DNA of 64,000 nt from Actinomadura hibisca NBRC 15177 (GCF_001552635.1 NZ_BCRO01000077.1:1-64000); one strand, 5' to 3'; positions 50,467 to 59,220 are shown, counted from the first letter of the stretch. Numbers and translations are program-made. Notes: generated by a model not told the origin, from the letters alone.

Positions 50467-50594
50467 GGTGGCTGACTCTTTCTCTCGGAACGACAGGCGT
50501 GAAGTGGAGTTTCAGGCGGCGGGCGGACCCGGCGGGGTCCGTCGGCCGGAACGGGGCCCGCGGTGGCGGTGTTCCCCGGTTCAGGACGCGCGGC

Positions 50595-50843
50595 TCAGGT
50601 GAAGAGCCAGAACACGCCCTTCTGGAGGGCCCAGTCCAGGCCCGACACCAGCGCGATCATGATGAGCACGAACACCAGCGAGACGGTGGTGTAGGTGACC
50701 AGTTCCGAGCGGGTCGGCCAGATGACCTTGCGCAGTTCGGCGATCACCTGGCGCACGAAGAGGGCCGGCGAGGTCCGCTTGGCCGCGGGCTTCCCCTTGC
50801 CTTCGTCCTTGGCCGCGGGCTCGCCGCGAGTCTCAGTCGCCAT
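50595..50843 (-). CDS. secE: Preprotein translocase subunit SecE
   Basis: An 82-residue single-helix subunit of SecYEG. The cytoplasmic amphipathic motif VIAELRKVIWPTRSEL precedes the membrane helix (YTTVSLVFVLIMIALVSGLDW). The N-terminus is Lys/Glu-rich. ATG at 50843; the longer frame would run into DNA next to tRNA-Trp. Followed by nusG, the classical secE-nusG pair. Confidence 0.96.
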   Translation of the reverse strand: MATETRGEPAAKDEGKGKPAAKRTSPALFVRQVIAELRKVIWPTRSELVTYTTVSLVFVLIMIALVSGLDWALQKGVFWLFT

Positions 50844-50960
50844 TGTGCCGCCGTTCACCTCATAGGTCGTGTTCAACCACACATGTGTGGTCGTTGCGCG
50901 AATCCGAGCCGCGACGCGGCGGGCGCGTGACGGGCACGGGTGCGCGTGCACCGCACCTCG

Positions 50961-51033
50961 CAGGGCAGGAGGGACTCGAACCCCCAACCGCCGGTTTTGG
51001 AGACCGGAGCTCTACCAATTGAGCCACTGCCCT
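50961..51033 (-). tRNA. tRNA-Trp (CCA)
   Basis: A complete 73-base cloverleaf: acceptor AGGGCAG/CTGCCCT, D-stem GCTC/GAGC, anticodon loop CTCCAAA with anticodon CCA, T-loop TTCGAGT, discriminator G. CCA end not encoded. It lies just upstream of secE, the usual actinobacterial tRNA-Trp-secE-nusG arrangement. Confidence 0.97.
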
Positions 51034-51057
51034 TCAATTTCCCCCGTGCGGGAGAAT

Positions 51058-51077
51058 CCCGATCCTAGAGGATCGGG
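51058..51077 (-). other. Hairpin in the 5' leader of tRNA-Trp
   Basis: Nine-base perfect arms CCCGATCCT/AGGATCGGG with a two-base gap, 25 bases before the mature tRNA 5' end. It could guide processing or pausing. Confidence 0.5.
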
Positions 51078-51146
51078 CCGTGCCGGTCATAGCTTACGGC
51101 CTGTGCGGACATGGTCGTATGCCGTTGACTCGCCACTAGGAGGGTG

Positions 51147-51176
51147 AGTCTACGTCGCCGAGGCCCGTCCGTCGAA
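51147..51176 (-). promoter_or_regulatory. Candidate promoter of tRNA-Trp-secE-nusG
   Basis: Minus-strand TTCGAC, 18-base spacer, TAGACT, about 115 bases before tRNA-Trp. The gap 51034-51336 holds this, the leader hairpin, and a plus-strand TTGACT (51124 region) that might serve the aminotransferase. Confidence 0.42.
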
Positions 51177-51336
51177 CCAGAGGGCGCGAGGGCCTCCCCC
51201 GGGTCGTGCGGCGGGAGGGGGCGACGGGGCGGGCGCGCGGGCCGGGGCGCGTGCTCCCACCAGCGGCGGCGCGTTTCGCCGGACCGGCCCGGACATACCG
51301 CTGAAGGCATGGCCCGGCGTCTGTAACGATAGGGAC

Positions 51337-52548
51337 ATGAGCATCGATCGTCCTCGCATCTCCCAGCGCGTCGCCGCCATCTCCGAGTCCGCCACCCTGG
51401 CCGTCGACGCCAAGGCCAAGGCGCTGAAGGCGGCGGGCCGCCCGGTCATCGGGTTCGGGGCGGGCGAGCCGGACTTCCCCACCCCCGACTACATCGTGGA
51501 GGCGGCGGTCACCGCGTGCCGGGTGCCGCGGTTCCACAAGTACACCCCGGCCGGCGGCCTGCCCGAACTGCGCACCGCCATCGCCGAGAAGACCGAGCGC
51601 GACTCCGGCTACACGGTGGACGCCGCGCAGGTCCTGGTGACCAACGGCGGCAAGCAGGCGGTGTACGAGGCGTTCGCGGCGCTGCTCGACCCGGGCGACG
51701 AGGTGATCGTGCCCACGCCGTACTGGACCACCTACCCCGAGTCGATCAAGCTGGCGGGCGGGGTGCCGGTGGACGTGGTGGCCGACGAGACCACCGGCTA
51801 CCGGGTGACGGTCGAGCAGCTGGAGGCCGCGCGCACCGACCGCACCAAGGTGCTGCTGTTCGTGTCGCCGTCCAACCCGACCGGCGCGGTGTACTCGCGC
51901 GACGAGATCGAGGCCGTCGGCCGCTGGGCCGACGAGCACGGCCTGTGGGTGGTCACCGACGAGATCTACGAGCACCTGGTCTACGGGGACGCCGAGTTCC
52001 ACTCGATGCCGGTCGTGGTGCCCGAGCTGGCCGACCGCACGGTGGTGCTGAACGGCGTGGCCAAGACCTACGCGATGACCGGCTGGCGGGTGGGCTGGCT
52101 GATCGGCCCGAAGGACGTGGTGAAGGCCGCGGCCAACCTCCAGTCGCACGCGACCTCCAACGTGGCGAACGTGTCGCAGGCGGCGGCGCTGGCGGCGGTG
52201 ACCGGCGACCTGTCGGCGGTGGCCGACATGCGCACCGCGTTCGACCGGCGGCGGCAGACGATGGTGCGGATGCTGAACGAGATCCCGGGCGTGCTCTGCC
52301 CCGAGCCGGAGGGCGCGTTCTACGCCTACCCGTCGGTCAAGGAGCTGGTCGGCAAGGAGATCCGGGGCCGGCGGCCGGCGAACTCGGTGGAGCTGGCGGC
52401 GCTGATCCTGGAGGAGGCCGAGGTGGCGCTCGTCCCGGGTGAGGCGTTCGGCACGCCGGGCTACTTCCGGCTGTCGTACGCCCTGGGCGACGACGACCTG
52501 GTCGAGGGCGTGTCGCGGGTGGCCAAGCTGCTGTCGGAAGCGCGCTGA
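51337..52548 (+). CDS. aspC: Aspartate aminotransferase family, PLP-dependent
   Basis: A 403-residue fold-type I, class Ib-like aminotransferase. PLP sites: SPSNPTG (N180), TDEIYEHLVYGD (D208, Y211) and the Schiff-base lysine K243 in VAKTYAMTGWRVGW. The C-terminal carboxylate arginine is in GYFRLSYALGD. Aspartate is the probable donor, but the family also includes enzymes for prephenate and aromatic acids. The gene stands alone and ends in a strong terminator. A homologue beside secE is also found in Streptomyces. Confidence 0.92.
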   Translation: MSIDRPRISQRVAAISESATLAVDAKAKALKAAGRPVIGFGAGEPDFPTPDYIVEAAVTACRVPRFHKYTPAGGLPELRTAIAEKTERDSGYTVDAAQVLVTNGGKQAVYEAFAALLDPGDEVIVPTPYWTTYPESIKLAGGVPVDVVADETTGYRVTVEQLEAARTDRTKVLLFVSPSNPTGAVYSRDEIEAVGRWADEHGLWVVTDEIYEHLVYGDAEFHSMPVVVPELADRTVVLNGVAKTYAMTGWRVGWLIGPKDVVKAAANLQSHATSNVANVSQAAALAAVTGDLSAVADMRTAFDRRRQTMVRMLNEIPGVLCPEPEGAFYAYPSVKELVGKEIRGRRPANSVELAALILEEAEVALVPGEAFGTPGYFRLSYALGDDDLVEGVSRVAKLLSEAR

Positions 52549-52566
52549 CCTGCACGTACCCCATTG

Positions 52567-52606
52567 AGGATCATGGAGCGGGCGCGCCCGCTCCATGATC
52601 CTTTTT
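52567..52606 (+). terminator. Bidirectional-type terminator after aspC
   Basis: Eighteen-base perfect arms (AGGATCATGGAGCGGGCG and complement, no spacer) followed by TTTTT. Confidence 0.93.
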
Positions 52607-52707
52607 GGTGCGCGGCATGGCACGCGGCGGCCATGCCGCATAGTCCGGACTGATGGTCTGGGTGAGCCGCGGGTCCGGCGCGCGGCCGCGTCCGGCAACA
52701 TTGGGCC

Positions 52708-53766
52708 ATGGAGGCCCCTACCGCCGTTCCGGCACCGCACGCGCCCATCCGTCCCGCCCGCCGTGATGTCACCACGCTGCCCAAGGCCCACCTGCACCTG
52801 CACTTCACCGGCTCGATGCGGCACTCGACGCTGGTGGAGCTGGCCAAGGAGCGCGGGGTGCACCTGCCGGACGCGCTGGTGGAGGACTGGCCGCCGAAGT
52901 TGCGGGCGACCGACGAGCGCGGCTGGTTCCGGTTCCAGCGCCTGTACGACATCGCGCGGTCGGTGCTCCAGACGCCCGAGGACATGCGCCGCCTGCTGCG
53001 CGAGACGGCCGAGGACGAGGCGTCGGAGGGGTCGGGCTGGCTGGAGATCCAGGTGGACCCCAGCGGGTACGCGTCCCGGTTCGGCGGGCTGACGCCGACG
53101 GTGGAGCTGGTGCTCGACGCCGCGCGCGACGCGGAGGCGGCGACCGGCGTCGGGATCGGCGTGGTGATCGCGGCCAACCGGACCCGGCACCCGCTGGACG
53201 CCAAGACGCTCGCCCGGCTGGCGGTGCGGTACCTGGATCAGGGTGTGGTGGGGTTCGGGCTGTCCAACGACGAGCGCCGGGGCCGCGCGTACGACTTCGA
53301 GGGCGCGTTCCGGATCGCCAAGCAGGGCGGCCTGCTGTCGGCGCCGCACGGCGGGGAGCTGCTGGGTCCGGCGAGCGTGCGCGAGTGCCTGGACACGCTG
53401 GAGGCCGACCGGATCGGGCACGGCGTGCGGGCGATCGAGGATCGTCGGCTGCTGGAGCGGATCGTCGAGCGGGGCGTGACGCTGGAGGTGTGCCCGGCGT
53501 CGAACGTGGGCCTGGGGGTGGCGTCGACGGCGGCGGACGTGCCGGTGCGCGCGCTGTACGAGGCGGGGGCGTCGCTGGCGCTGGGCGCGGACGACCCGCT
53601 GCTGTTCGGGTCGCGGCTGGCGCGGCAGTACGAGCTGGTGCGGACCGAGCACGGGTTCACCGACCAGGAGCTGGCCGACTTGGCGAAGCAGTCCATCAAT
53701 GGATCGGCGGCCCCGGAGGACGTCCGGACCCGCCTGCTCGCCAAGGTGGACGACTGGCTGGCGTGA
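52708..53766 (+). CDS. add: Adenosine deaminase family protein
   Basis: A 352-residue zinc hydrolase that deaminates adenosine to inosine in purine salvage, if the assignment holds. Zinc and catalytic motifs are in order: HLHLH (28-32), APHGGE (212-217, catalytic E217), RIGHG (H238), CPASN and LGADDP (D295, D296). Canonical adenosine deaminases have SxHAGE and NTDDP; the small changes leave room for adenine or another aminopurine-like substrate. Full length. Confidence 0.88.
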   Translation: MEAPTAVPAPHAPIRPARRDVTTLPKAHLHLHFTGSMRHSTLVELAKERGVHLPDALVEDWPPKLRATDERGWFRFQRLYDIARSVLQTPEDMRRLLRETAEDEASEGSGWLEIQVDPSGYASRFGGLTPTVELVLDAARDAEAATGVGIGVVIAANRTRHPLDAKTLARLAVRYLDQGVVGFGLSNDERRGRAYDFEGAFRIAKQGGLLSAPHGGELLGPASVRECLDTLEADRIGHGVRAIEDRRLLERIVERGVTLEVCPASNVGLGVASTAADVPVRALYEAGASLALGADDPLLFGSRLARQYELVRTEHGFTDQELADLAKQSINGSAAPEDVRTRLLAKVDDWLA

Positions 53767-53787
53767 GGCGGACCGGCCGCACACGCA

Positions 53788-53829
53788 CGCTCCCCTCCCC
53801 CGAGCCAGGCAGCCCGGGAAAGGGGAGCG
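53788..53829. terminator. Convergent terminator between add and the MFS gene
   Basis: Nine-base perfect arms CGCTCCCCT and AGGGGAGCG, between two convergent stops. Confidence 0.65.
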
Positions 53830-53841
53830 GAGGTCAGGCGT

Positions 53842-55272
53842 TCAGGCCGTGACCGGGGTGGTGCTCTTGGCCTCGTCCACGGTCGGTGCCTTGTCCGGTG
53901 CGGGGAGCGGGGCCGCGTCCGGCGTGCGGGACGGGGCCAGCAGGGTCACCGCGGCGGCCGTGGCCAGGGCGATGGTCGCTGTCCACATCGCCGGGGCGAG
54001 CCCGTCCGCGAAGTGTTGCGGGCTGCTCATGTCGCCCTGCGCCTCGAAGACCGCGCCGAGGACCGCGACGCCGAGCAGGGTGCCGAGCTGGCGTCCGACG
54101 TTGCTGACGCCCGAGGCCACGCCGGTCAGGGCGGGCGGCGCGAAGGCCAGCGCGAGCCGGGTGGCGGGCGGGAAGAACAGGCCCATGCCGATCCCGGCCA
54201 GCACGAAGCCGGGCACCAGCGTGCCGTAGGTGACGGCCGGGCTGAGCTGGGCGGTGATCCAGCCGAGGCCGGCGGCCTGGCAGGCCAGCGCGAGGGCGAG
54301 CACGTTGCGGGGGCCGACGCGGGCGGCCAGCGGCGCGGTGAGCGGCGCGACCAGGATCGGCATCCCCGTCCAGGGCAGGCTGCGCACCCCGGCCTCCAGC
54401 GGGCTCATGTGCAGCACCGCCTGGAGGAACTGGATCAGCAGGAACGTCGTGCCGAACATCGCGAACGCCATGGTCAGGCCGACCAGGTTGACGATGGTGA
54501 AGCCGCGGCTGCGGAACAGGCCGAGCGGCAGCATCGGGTGCTCGGCGCGGGCCTCGCGGACCAGGAACGCGGCCAGCAGGGCGGCCCCGCCGAGCAGGCC
54601 CGCCAGGACCTGGGCGCTGGTCCAGCCGTGGCCGTTGCCGCGCACCAGGCCGAGCACGACGCCGAGCAGGCCGAGGGTGATCAGGGCGGTGCCGGGCAGG
54701 TCCAGGCGCTTGGCGGGGCCGCGGCTCTCGGTCAGGAAGCGCGGGGCCAGCGCCAGCACGACCAGGCCGGGCGGGACGTTGATCCAGAAGATCCACTCCC
54801 AGGAGACCGACTCGGTGACCGCGCCGCCGACGACCGGGCCGAGCGCGACGCCGAGCCCGCTCATCACGCTCCAGGCGGCCAGCGCGACCGGGCGCTTGGC
54901 GGCGGGCACGGCGGCGGCGAGCAGGGTGAGGGTGAGCGGGGCGAGGACCGCGCCGCCGACGCCCTGCACGGCGCGGGCGGCGATCAGCACGCCGATGGAC
55001 GGCGCGAGCGCGGCGGCGGCCGAGGCCAGGGTGAACAGCGCCAGGCCCCCGATGAACAGCCGGCGGCGGCCGTAGCGGTCGGCGATCGCGGCGGCGGGCA
55101 GCAGCAGGACCGCGAAGGTGAGGGTGTAGGCGTTGACCGTCCACTCCAGCCCTTCCAGGCCGGTGCCGAGGTCCTCGCGGATGGCGGGCAGCGCGTTGGT
55201 GACGATCAGGTTGTCGAGCGTCACCATGAACAGGGCGATGCCGGTGACGAGGAACGTGCGGAGGGGTCGCAT
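53842..55272 (-). CDS. MFS drug:H+ antiporter, DHA2 (EmrB/QacA) type
   Basis: A 476-residue transporter with about 14 hydrophobic helices. DHA2 signatures: TLDNLIVTNALPAI in helix 1, IADRYGRRRLF (motif A) after helix 2, and GLGVALGPVVGG (motif C) in helix 5. The C-terminal tail (~25 residues) is cytoplasmic. It is the second gene after a TetR regulator on the same strand, with an operator just upstream of its start, so substrate-induced efflux is likely. The substrate is unknown. Confidence 0.93.
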   Translation of the reverse strand: MRPLRTFLVTGIALFMVTLDNLIVTNALPAIREDLGTGLEGLEWTVNAYTLTFAVLLLPAAAIADRYGRRRLFIGGLALFTLASAAAALAPSIGVLIAARAVQGVGGAVLAPLTLTLLAAAVPAAKRPVALAAWSVMSGLGVALGPVVGGAVTESVSWEWIFWINVPPGLVVLALAPRFLTESRGPAKRLDLPGTALITLGLLGVVLGLVRGNGHGWTSAQVLAGLLGGAALLAAFLVREARAEHPMLPLGLFRSRGFTIVNLVGLTMAFAMFGTTFLLIQFLQAVLHMSPLEAGVRSLPWTGMPILVAPLTAPLAARVGPRNVLALALACQAAGLGWITAQLSPAVTYGTLVPGFVLAGIGMGLFFPPATRLALAFAPPALTGVASGVSNVGRQLGTLLGVAVLGAVFEAQGDMSSPQHFADGLAPAMWTATIALATAAAVTLLAPSRTPDAAPLPAPDKAPTVDEAKSTTPVTA

Positions 55273-55292
55273 GTCCGGTCGTCTCCCTTCTT

Positions 55293-55312
55293 GTTAGTTA
55301 TCAGTCACTAAC
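55293..55312. promoter_or_regulatory. TetR operator before the MFS gene
   Basis: Palindrome GTTAGT-TATCAGTC-ACTAAC, 20 bases upstream of the MFS start. The sequence TCACTAACTTCG also occurs in the site before the TetR gene. Confidence 0.78.
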
Positions 55313-55350
55313 TTCGGTGGGCAAAAAAGGGGGAAGCGGGGCGGGGGCCG

Positions 55351-55905
55351 TCATTCGCGGACTTCCCTCGCCCACGCGTCCAGCGAGGCGGGCAACTTCT
55401 CGCCGGGGACGTACGGGACGTCGAAGGCGGTGAGCACGTTCAGCAACATGCCGACCGAGATGAAGCGCATGACCTCGGCGGCGTCCTCCCCCGACAGCTC
55501 GGAGATGGTGCGCCACAACTGCCCCCAGCGCCGGTTGCCGATCCGCTTGACCTCCCCGTCGACGAGGGCGGCGGCGTAGATCTGGAGCTGGAAGCGCAAC
55601 ATGGTCGGGTCGCCGGCGAGGATCTCCCGGTAGCGGCGGCCCATGGCGGTGATGGCCTCGCCGCCGTACAGGCCCCCGGCGGCGTCGCGCATCGCCTGCT
55701 CCAGCGCGTCGAAGCAACGTTCGGCGGCGGCCAGGAACAGCGCGTGCTTGCTGGGGAACAGCCGGAACAGGTAGGGCTGGGACACGCCCACCCGCTGGGC
55801 GATGGCCGCCGTCGAGGTGCCCTCGTAGCCACCGCCGGCGAACTCGGCCATGGCGGCCTCGATCACCTGTTCGCGGCGCTGGTCGGCGCTCATCCGGGGG
55901 CTCAT
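55351..55905 (-). CDS. TetR-family transcriptional regulator
   Basis: A 184-residue repressor. The N-terminal helix-turn-helix spans ~residues 10-55 (REQVIEAAMAEFAGGGYEGT, then GVSQPYLFRLFPSKHALF). The all-helical ligand domain follows. It lies 78 bases upstream of the MFS gene on the same strand. Near-identical palindromes precede both genes, predicting repression of itself and the pump. Confidence 0.93.
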   Translation of the reverse strand: MSPRMSADQRREQVIEAAMAEFAGGGYEGTSTAAIAQRVGVSQPYLFRLFPSKHALFLAAAERCFDALEQAMRDAAGGLYGGEAITAMGRRYREILAGDPTMLRFQLQIYAAALVDGEVKRIGNRRWGQLWRTISELSGEDAAEVMRFISVGMLLNVLTAFDVPYVPGEKLPASLDAWAREVRE

Positions 55906-55911
55906 GGGGCT

Positions 55912-55935
55912 AAGTTATTGGTCAATCACTAACTT
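55912..55935. promoter_or_regulatory. TetR operator before its own gene
   Basis: AAGTTA-TTGGTCAATCAC-TAACTT, six bases upstream of the TetR ATG. It shares TCACTAACTTCG with the first site and overlaps the 3' end of the upstream GntR gene. Confidence 0.72.
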
Positions 55936-56629
55936 CGTCAAGCCCCGCCGTCGGCCACATCCCGCGCCGCTCCAGATGCGCGACCAGCGACCGGCCCGCG
56001 CGCACCACGTGCCGCCGCATCTCCGCGCCCGCGGCCTGCTCGTCGCCGTGCCGCAGCGCCTCCAGCACGCGCTGGTGGTCGCGCACCGCCACCTGCGGCC
56101 AGTCCGGCAGCCGCGCGTACCCGCCGGGCGGCATGCACCGCGACACCACCGCCAGCGACCACGACAACTTGGGCGAGGCCGCCGCGCGGTTCACCTCCCG
56201 GTGGAAGGCGTGCTGGCTCTCGACGGCCAGGTCCGCCCGGCCCGCGGCGATCGCGCGCTCCAGGCCGCGCTGGGCGGTGGCCAGCTCGCGCAGCGCGTCG
56301 GCCGTCACGCGGGTGGCGGCGCGGACGGCCAGCTCCGACGCGATCGACGACTGCACCAGGAACAGGTCGCGCACGTCCTGGCGCGACAGCGGCGCGACCA
56401 CGAAGCCGCGGCGCGGCTCCAGCAGCACGAAGCCCTCGCTGCGCAACGACCGCAGCGCCTCGCGCACCGGCGTGACGCTGATGCCGAAGTCCAGGGCCAG
56501 CCGCTCCAGGCGCAGGAACTCCCCCGGCCGGAGCCGCCCGTCCATGATCATCTCGCGGACGCGCGCGGCGACCTCGTCGCTCAGCTGGGGACGCGGCCCG
56601 AGCCCCTGCTGCGCCCCGGGAGTGGCCAC
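55922..56629 (-). CDS. GntR-family regulator, FadR/FCD subfamily
   Basis: A 235-residue regulator. The winged helix-turn-helix is at ~14-82 (SDEVAARVREMIMDGRLRPGEFLRLERLALDFGISVTPVREALRSL, read in parts). The FCD ligand domain (~90-220) shows a His/Asp/His metal-site pattern (FHREVNR, RDHQRVLEAL, RRHVVRAG). Such proteins sense small carboxylates or fatty acyl groups. Its target is not evident. Its stop overlaps the TetR operator. Confidence 0.92.
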   Translation of the reverse strand: MATPGAQQGLGPRPQLSDEVAARVREMIMDGRLRPGEFLRLERLALDFGISVTPVREALRSLRSEGFVLLEPRRGFVVAPLSRQDVRDLFLVQSSIASELAVRAATRVTADALRELATAQRGLERAIAAGRADLAVESQHAFHREVNRAAASPKLSWSLAVVSRCMPPGGYARLPDWPQVAVRDHQRVLEALRHGDEQAAGAEMRRHVVRAGRSLVAHLERRGMWPTAGLDEVSD

Positions 56630-56779
56630 GGCGTCGCTCCGCCCCGCCAGGGCCCTCCCGCGACGGGGGGCCGCAGGGACGAAGGGTCCTGCCCCTTCAT
56701 CATGCGCCCCGAACCGCCCGGAAGGAACGGGGAAAACAATTGTCGGCGCACGGCACAGGGCGCCGGTATCCGACGCCGG

Positions 56780-57853
56780 TCAGAGGCGGACGCCGACGAG
56801 GACCGGCTCGTTCACCAGCTCCACGCCGAACGCCGCGCGCACGCCGTCGCGGACCTCGCGGGCCAGCGCCAGCAGGTCCTCGGTGCCGCCGCCGTCGGGG
56901 TTGGTGAGCGCCAGGGTGTGCTTGGTGGAGATGCGGGCCGGGCCGAGCGCGTGGCCCTTGGTGAAGCCCGCCTTGTCGATCAGCCAGGCGGCGGAGGTCT
57001 TGGTGCGGCCGCCCAGCTCGGGGTAGCGGGGGAAGGCCGCGTCCGGGCCGAGCCGCTCGGCGACGCGGCGGGCGAGGTCGGCGACCTGGTCGGCGTCCAG
57101 GATGGGATTGGTGAAGAACGACCCGGCGCTGCGGGTGTCGGGGTCGGCGGGGTCGACCACCATGCCCTTGCCGCGGCGCAGCTCCAGCACCGCCTCGCGG
57201 GCCTCCTTCAGCGGCACGCGCGCGCCCGGCTCGACGCCCAGCCTGCGGGCCAGCTCGGCGTAGGCGATGGGCTGGGACTCCTCGGTCTCGCGCAGCGTGT
57301 AGGTGACGTCGAGCACCACGTACCGGTCCGAGCCCTTGAAGACGCTGTGCCGGTAGGTGAAGCGGCAGGCGGCGTGGTCGAGGGTGACGCAGCGGCGCTC
57401 GCGCCGGTCGTAGGCGCGGACCTCGACGATGGTCTCGCTGACGTCCTGGCCGTAGGCGCCGACGTTCTGGATGGGGGTCGCGCCGACACGGCCGGGGATG
57501 CCCGACAGGCACTCCACTCCGGCCAGCCCTTCTTCGACGCAGCGCGCGACGAAGGGGTCCCAGTCCTCCCCCGCCTGCACGCGCACCCGCACGGTGCCGG
57601 GCCCGTGCTCGCCGGACAGGCGCTCAGTGCCGCGGGTGGCGACGCGGATCACGGTGCCGGGGAAACCCGCGTCGGCGACCACCAGGTTGCTGCCGCCGCC
57701 GAGCACCAGCACCGGCTCGCCGGCGTCGTCGGCCCTGCGGACCGCCGCCACCAGCTCGGCCTCGGTGGTGGCCTCGACGAACCGCCGGGCCGGGCCGCCC
57801 AGCCGCAGCGTGGTGTAACCGGCCAGGTTGACTTCTTCGGCGAACACCGCCAC
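56780..57853 (-). CDS. murB: UDP-N-acetylenolpyruvoylglucosamine reductase
   Basis: A 357-residue FAD enzyme making UDP-MurNAc for peptidoglycan. Type I MurB: NLAGYTTLRLGGPARRFVE at the start, FAD-binding LGGGSNLVVADAGFPGTVI, PGRVGATPIQNVGAYGQ with catalytic Arg, RSAGSFFTNPIL with the catalytic Ser, and a C-terminal KHTLALTNPDGG. The E. coli-like Tyr loop is present (TYRHSVFKGSDRY). Alone between two hairpins. Confidence 0.96.
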   Translation of the reverse strand: MAVFAEEVNLAGYTTLRLGGPARRFVEATTEAELVAAVRRADDAGEPVLVLGGGSNLVVADAGFPGTVIRVATRGTERLSGEHGPGTVRVRVQAGEDWDPFVARCVEEGLAGVECLSGIPGRVGATPIQNVGAYGQDVSETIVEVRAYDRRERRCVTLDHAACRFTYRHSVFKGSDRYVVLDVTYTLRETEESQPIAYAELARRLGVEPGARVPLKEAREAVLELRRGKGMVVDPADPDTRSAGSFFTNPILDADQVADLARRVAERLGPDAAFPRYPELGGRTKTSAAWLIDKAGFTKGHALGPARISTKHTLALTNPDGGGTEDLLALAREVRDGVRAAFGVELVNEPVLVGVRL

Positions 57854-57877
57854 GTGGTCCCTACCTCCCCTGACGGA

Positions 57878-57929
57878 GCGAACGCGTGCGCCCCGAGCCG
57901 ATGGTACGGCCCCGGGCGCACGCGTTCGC
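57878..57929 (-). terminator. Terminator after hadB
   Basis: Sixteen-base perfect arms GCGAACGCGTGCGCCC/GGGCGCACGCGTTCGC around a 20-base loop, between the hadB stop and the murB start. Confidence 0.85.
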
Positions 57930-57968
57930 GCGTCCGCGCGGTCCTTGCGTACGGTCCTGCGCGCCGGC

Positions 57969-58394
57969 TCAGCCGAGCCGGACGACGGCCTTGGCGCGGG
58001 TCAGCACCTTCTGCCCCGCCGAGCGCGCGGTGAGCGCCACCACGACCCGGTTGCCGTCCAGCTTCTCCTCCACCTTGCCGGTGATCTCCAGGTCGGCGCC
58101 GCCCTCGTCGGGCACCACGACCGGCGCGGAGAAGCGCACGCCGTAGTCCAGGACCGCGCCCGGGTCGCCCGCCCAGTCGGTGACGTACCGGCCGCCCTGG
58201 GCCATGGTGTACATGCCGTGGGCGATGACGTCGGGCAGGCCGACGGCCTTGGCGAGGCTCTCGCGCCAGTGGATCGGGTTGAAGTCGCCGGAGGCGCCGG
58301 CGTACATCACCAGGTTGAGGCGGTCCACGTGGTAGGTCTGCGCGGGGATCTCGGTGCCGACCTCGACGTCGGCGTAGTTCACCTTGGCGGTCAT
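57969..58394 (-). CDS. hadB: MaoC-like (R)-hydratase/dehydratase, HadB-type
   Basis: A 141-residue hot-dog protein. The catalytic dyad D37/H42 sits in ASGDFNPIHW and is followed by GLPDVIAHGMYTM, the hydratase 2 motif. In mycobacteria HadB with HadA dehydrates 3-hydroxyacyl-ACP in fatty acid synthase II. Its ATG overlaps the hadA stop by one base. No hadC follows. The lipid class made is not predictable. Confidence 0.9.
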   Translation of the reverse strand: MTAKVNYADVEVGTEIPAQTYHVDRLNLVMYAGASGDFNPIHWRESLAKAVGLPDVIAHGMYTMAQGGRYVTDWAGDPGAVLDYGVRFSAPVVVPDEGGADLEITGKVEEKLDGNRVVVALTARSAGQKVLTRAKAVVRLG

Positions 58395-58831
58395 CAGGCC
58401 CCCCGCTCCACGATCGTGTTGTAGGTCTTGCAGATGGGCTCGCCGCCGACCGTCCGGATGTCGGTCTCGATGACCATCTTCTCGTTGTTGCCGATCGACC
58501 TGATCTCGGTGATGGTCGAGGTGCAGGTGACGACGTCGCCGGCCTGGATCGGGCGGGTGTACTCGAAGCGCTGCTCGCCGTGCACGACCATGGCGTAGTT
58601 CAGGTTCAGGTCGGGGTCGGCGAGGCCGGGGCCGCCGAGCGAGACCACGATGGGGAAGGTCGGCGGCGCGATCACGTCGGGGTGGCCCGCGGCCTTGGCG
58701 GCCTCGGCGTCGCGGTAGATCGGGTCGCGGTCGCCGATGGCGTCCGCGAACTCCCGGATCTTGATGCGGCTGACCTCGTACGGCTCGCTGGGCGGGAAGC
58801 TCCGCCCGATGAAATCACGGTTGAGTGCCAT
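58394..58831 (-). CDS. hadA: HadA-type MaoC-like dehydratase partner
   Basis: A 145-residue hot-dog protein of the FAS1-like dehydratase N-terminal type. The region equivalent to the catalytic site reads AIGDRDPIYRD and has no histidine, as in HadA, which binds substrate while HadB is catalytic. APPTFPIVVSLG follows. It lies downstream of rpmG as in M. tuberculosis rpmG2-hadABC. Confidence 0.9.
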   Translation of the reverse strand: MALNRDFIGRSFPPSEPYEVSRIKIREFADAIGDRDPIYRDAEAAKAAGHPDVIAPPTFPIVVSLGGPGLADPDLNLNYAMVVHGEQRFEYTRPIQAGDVVTCTSTITEIRSIGNNEKMVIETDIRTVGGEPICKTYNTIVERGA

Positions 58832-58941
58832 GCAATCCGTCCCTCCAGGTCAAGGTGGCCGTGCACGCCCCGGTGCACCGCCCGAGTGCCCGCGCCCAAG
58901 CACCTGCTTACCGGTTCGCTCGGACCGTAACAGAACGACGT

Positions 58942-58977
58942 TCAGCCCGCCCCCGCCGGGTGGCGGGGACGGGCTGA
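58942..58977 (-). terminator. Hairpin between rpmG and hadA
   Basis: Sixteen-base arms (TCAGCCCGCCCCCGCC and partner, one wobble) with a four-base loop. It would end rpmG transcripts, leaving hadAB with its own promoter. The rest of 58832-59220 holds only the rpmG-derived repeats. Confidence 0.75.
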
Positions 58978-59071
58978 GGACGTCGTCAGGGCAAGCCGAG
59001 CGAAGAAGTCGCCTGCGAGACGCCGCTACGGGTTAGCGGGCTCGCGCCGGCTACCGGCACTGCGAGCGCTG

Positions 59072-59218
59072 GGTCAGCGGGTCTCGCGGTGGCAGCCGGC
59101 CCCGTGCGAGAGCGCAGCGGGCAGTACTTCTCAGTACGCCGGTCAGCGGGTCTCGCGGTGCGCGCGGTGGCAGCCGGCCCCGTGCGAGAGCGCAGCGGGC
59201 AGTACTTCTCAGTACGCC
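59072..59218. repeat. Two degenerate copies of the rpmG 3' end
   Basis: Units 59072-59140 (69 bases) and 59141-59218 (78 bases) share GGTCAGCGGGTCTCGCGGT and GCAGTACTTCT with the real gene end at 59219-59280. The duplicates contain an inserted block (GGCCCCGTGCGAGAGCGCA) that breaks the L33 frame. Unit A lacks nine bases present in B. Confidence 0.85.
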
Positions 59219-59220
59219 GG

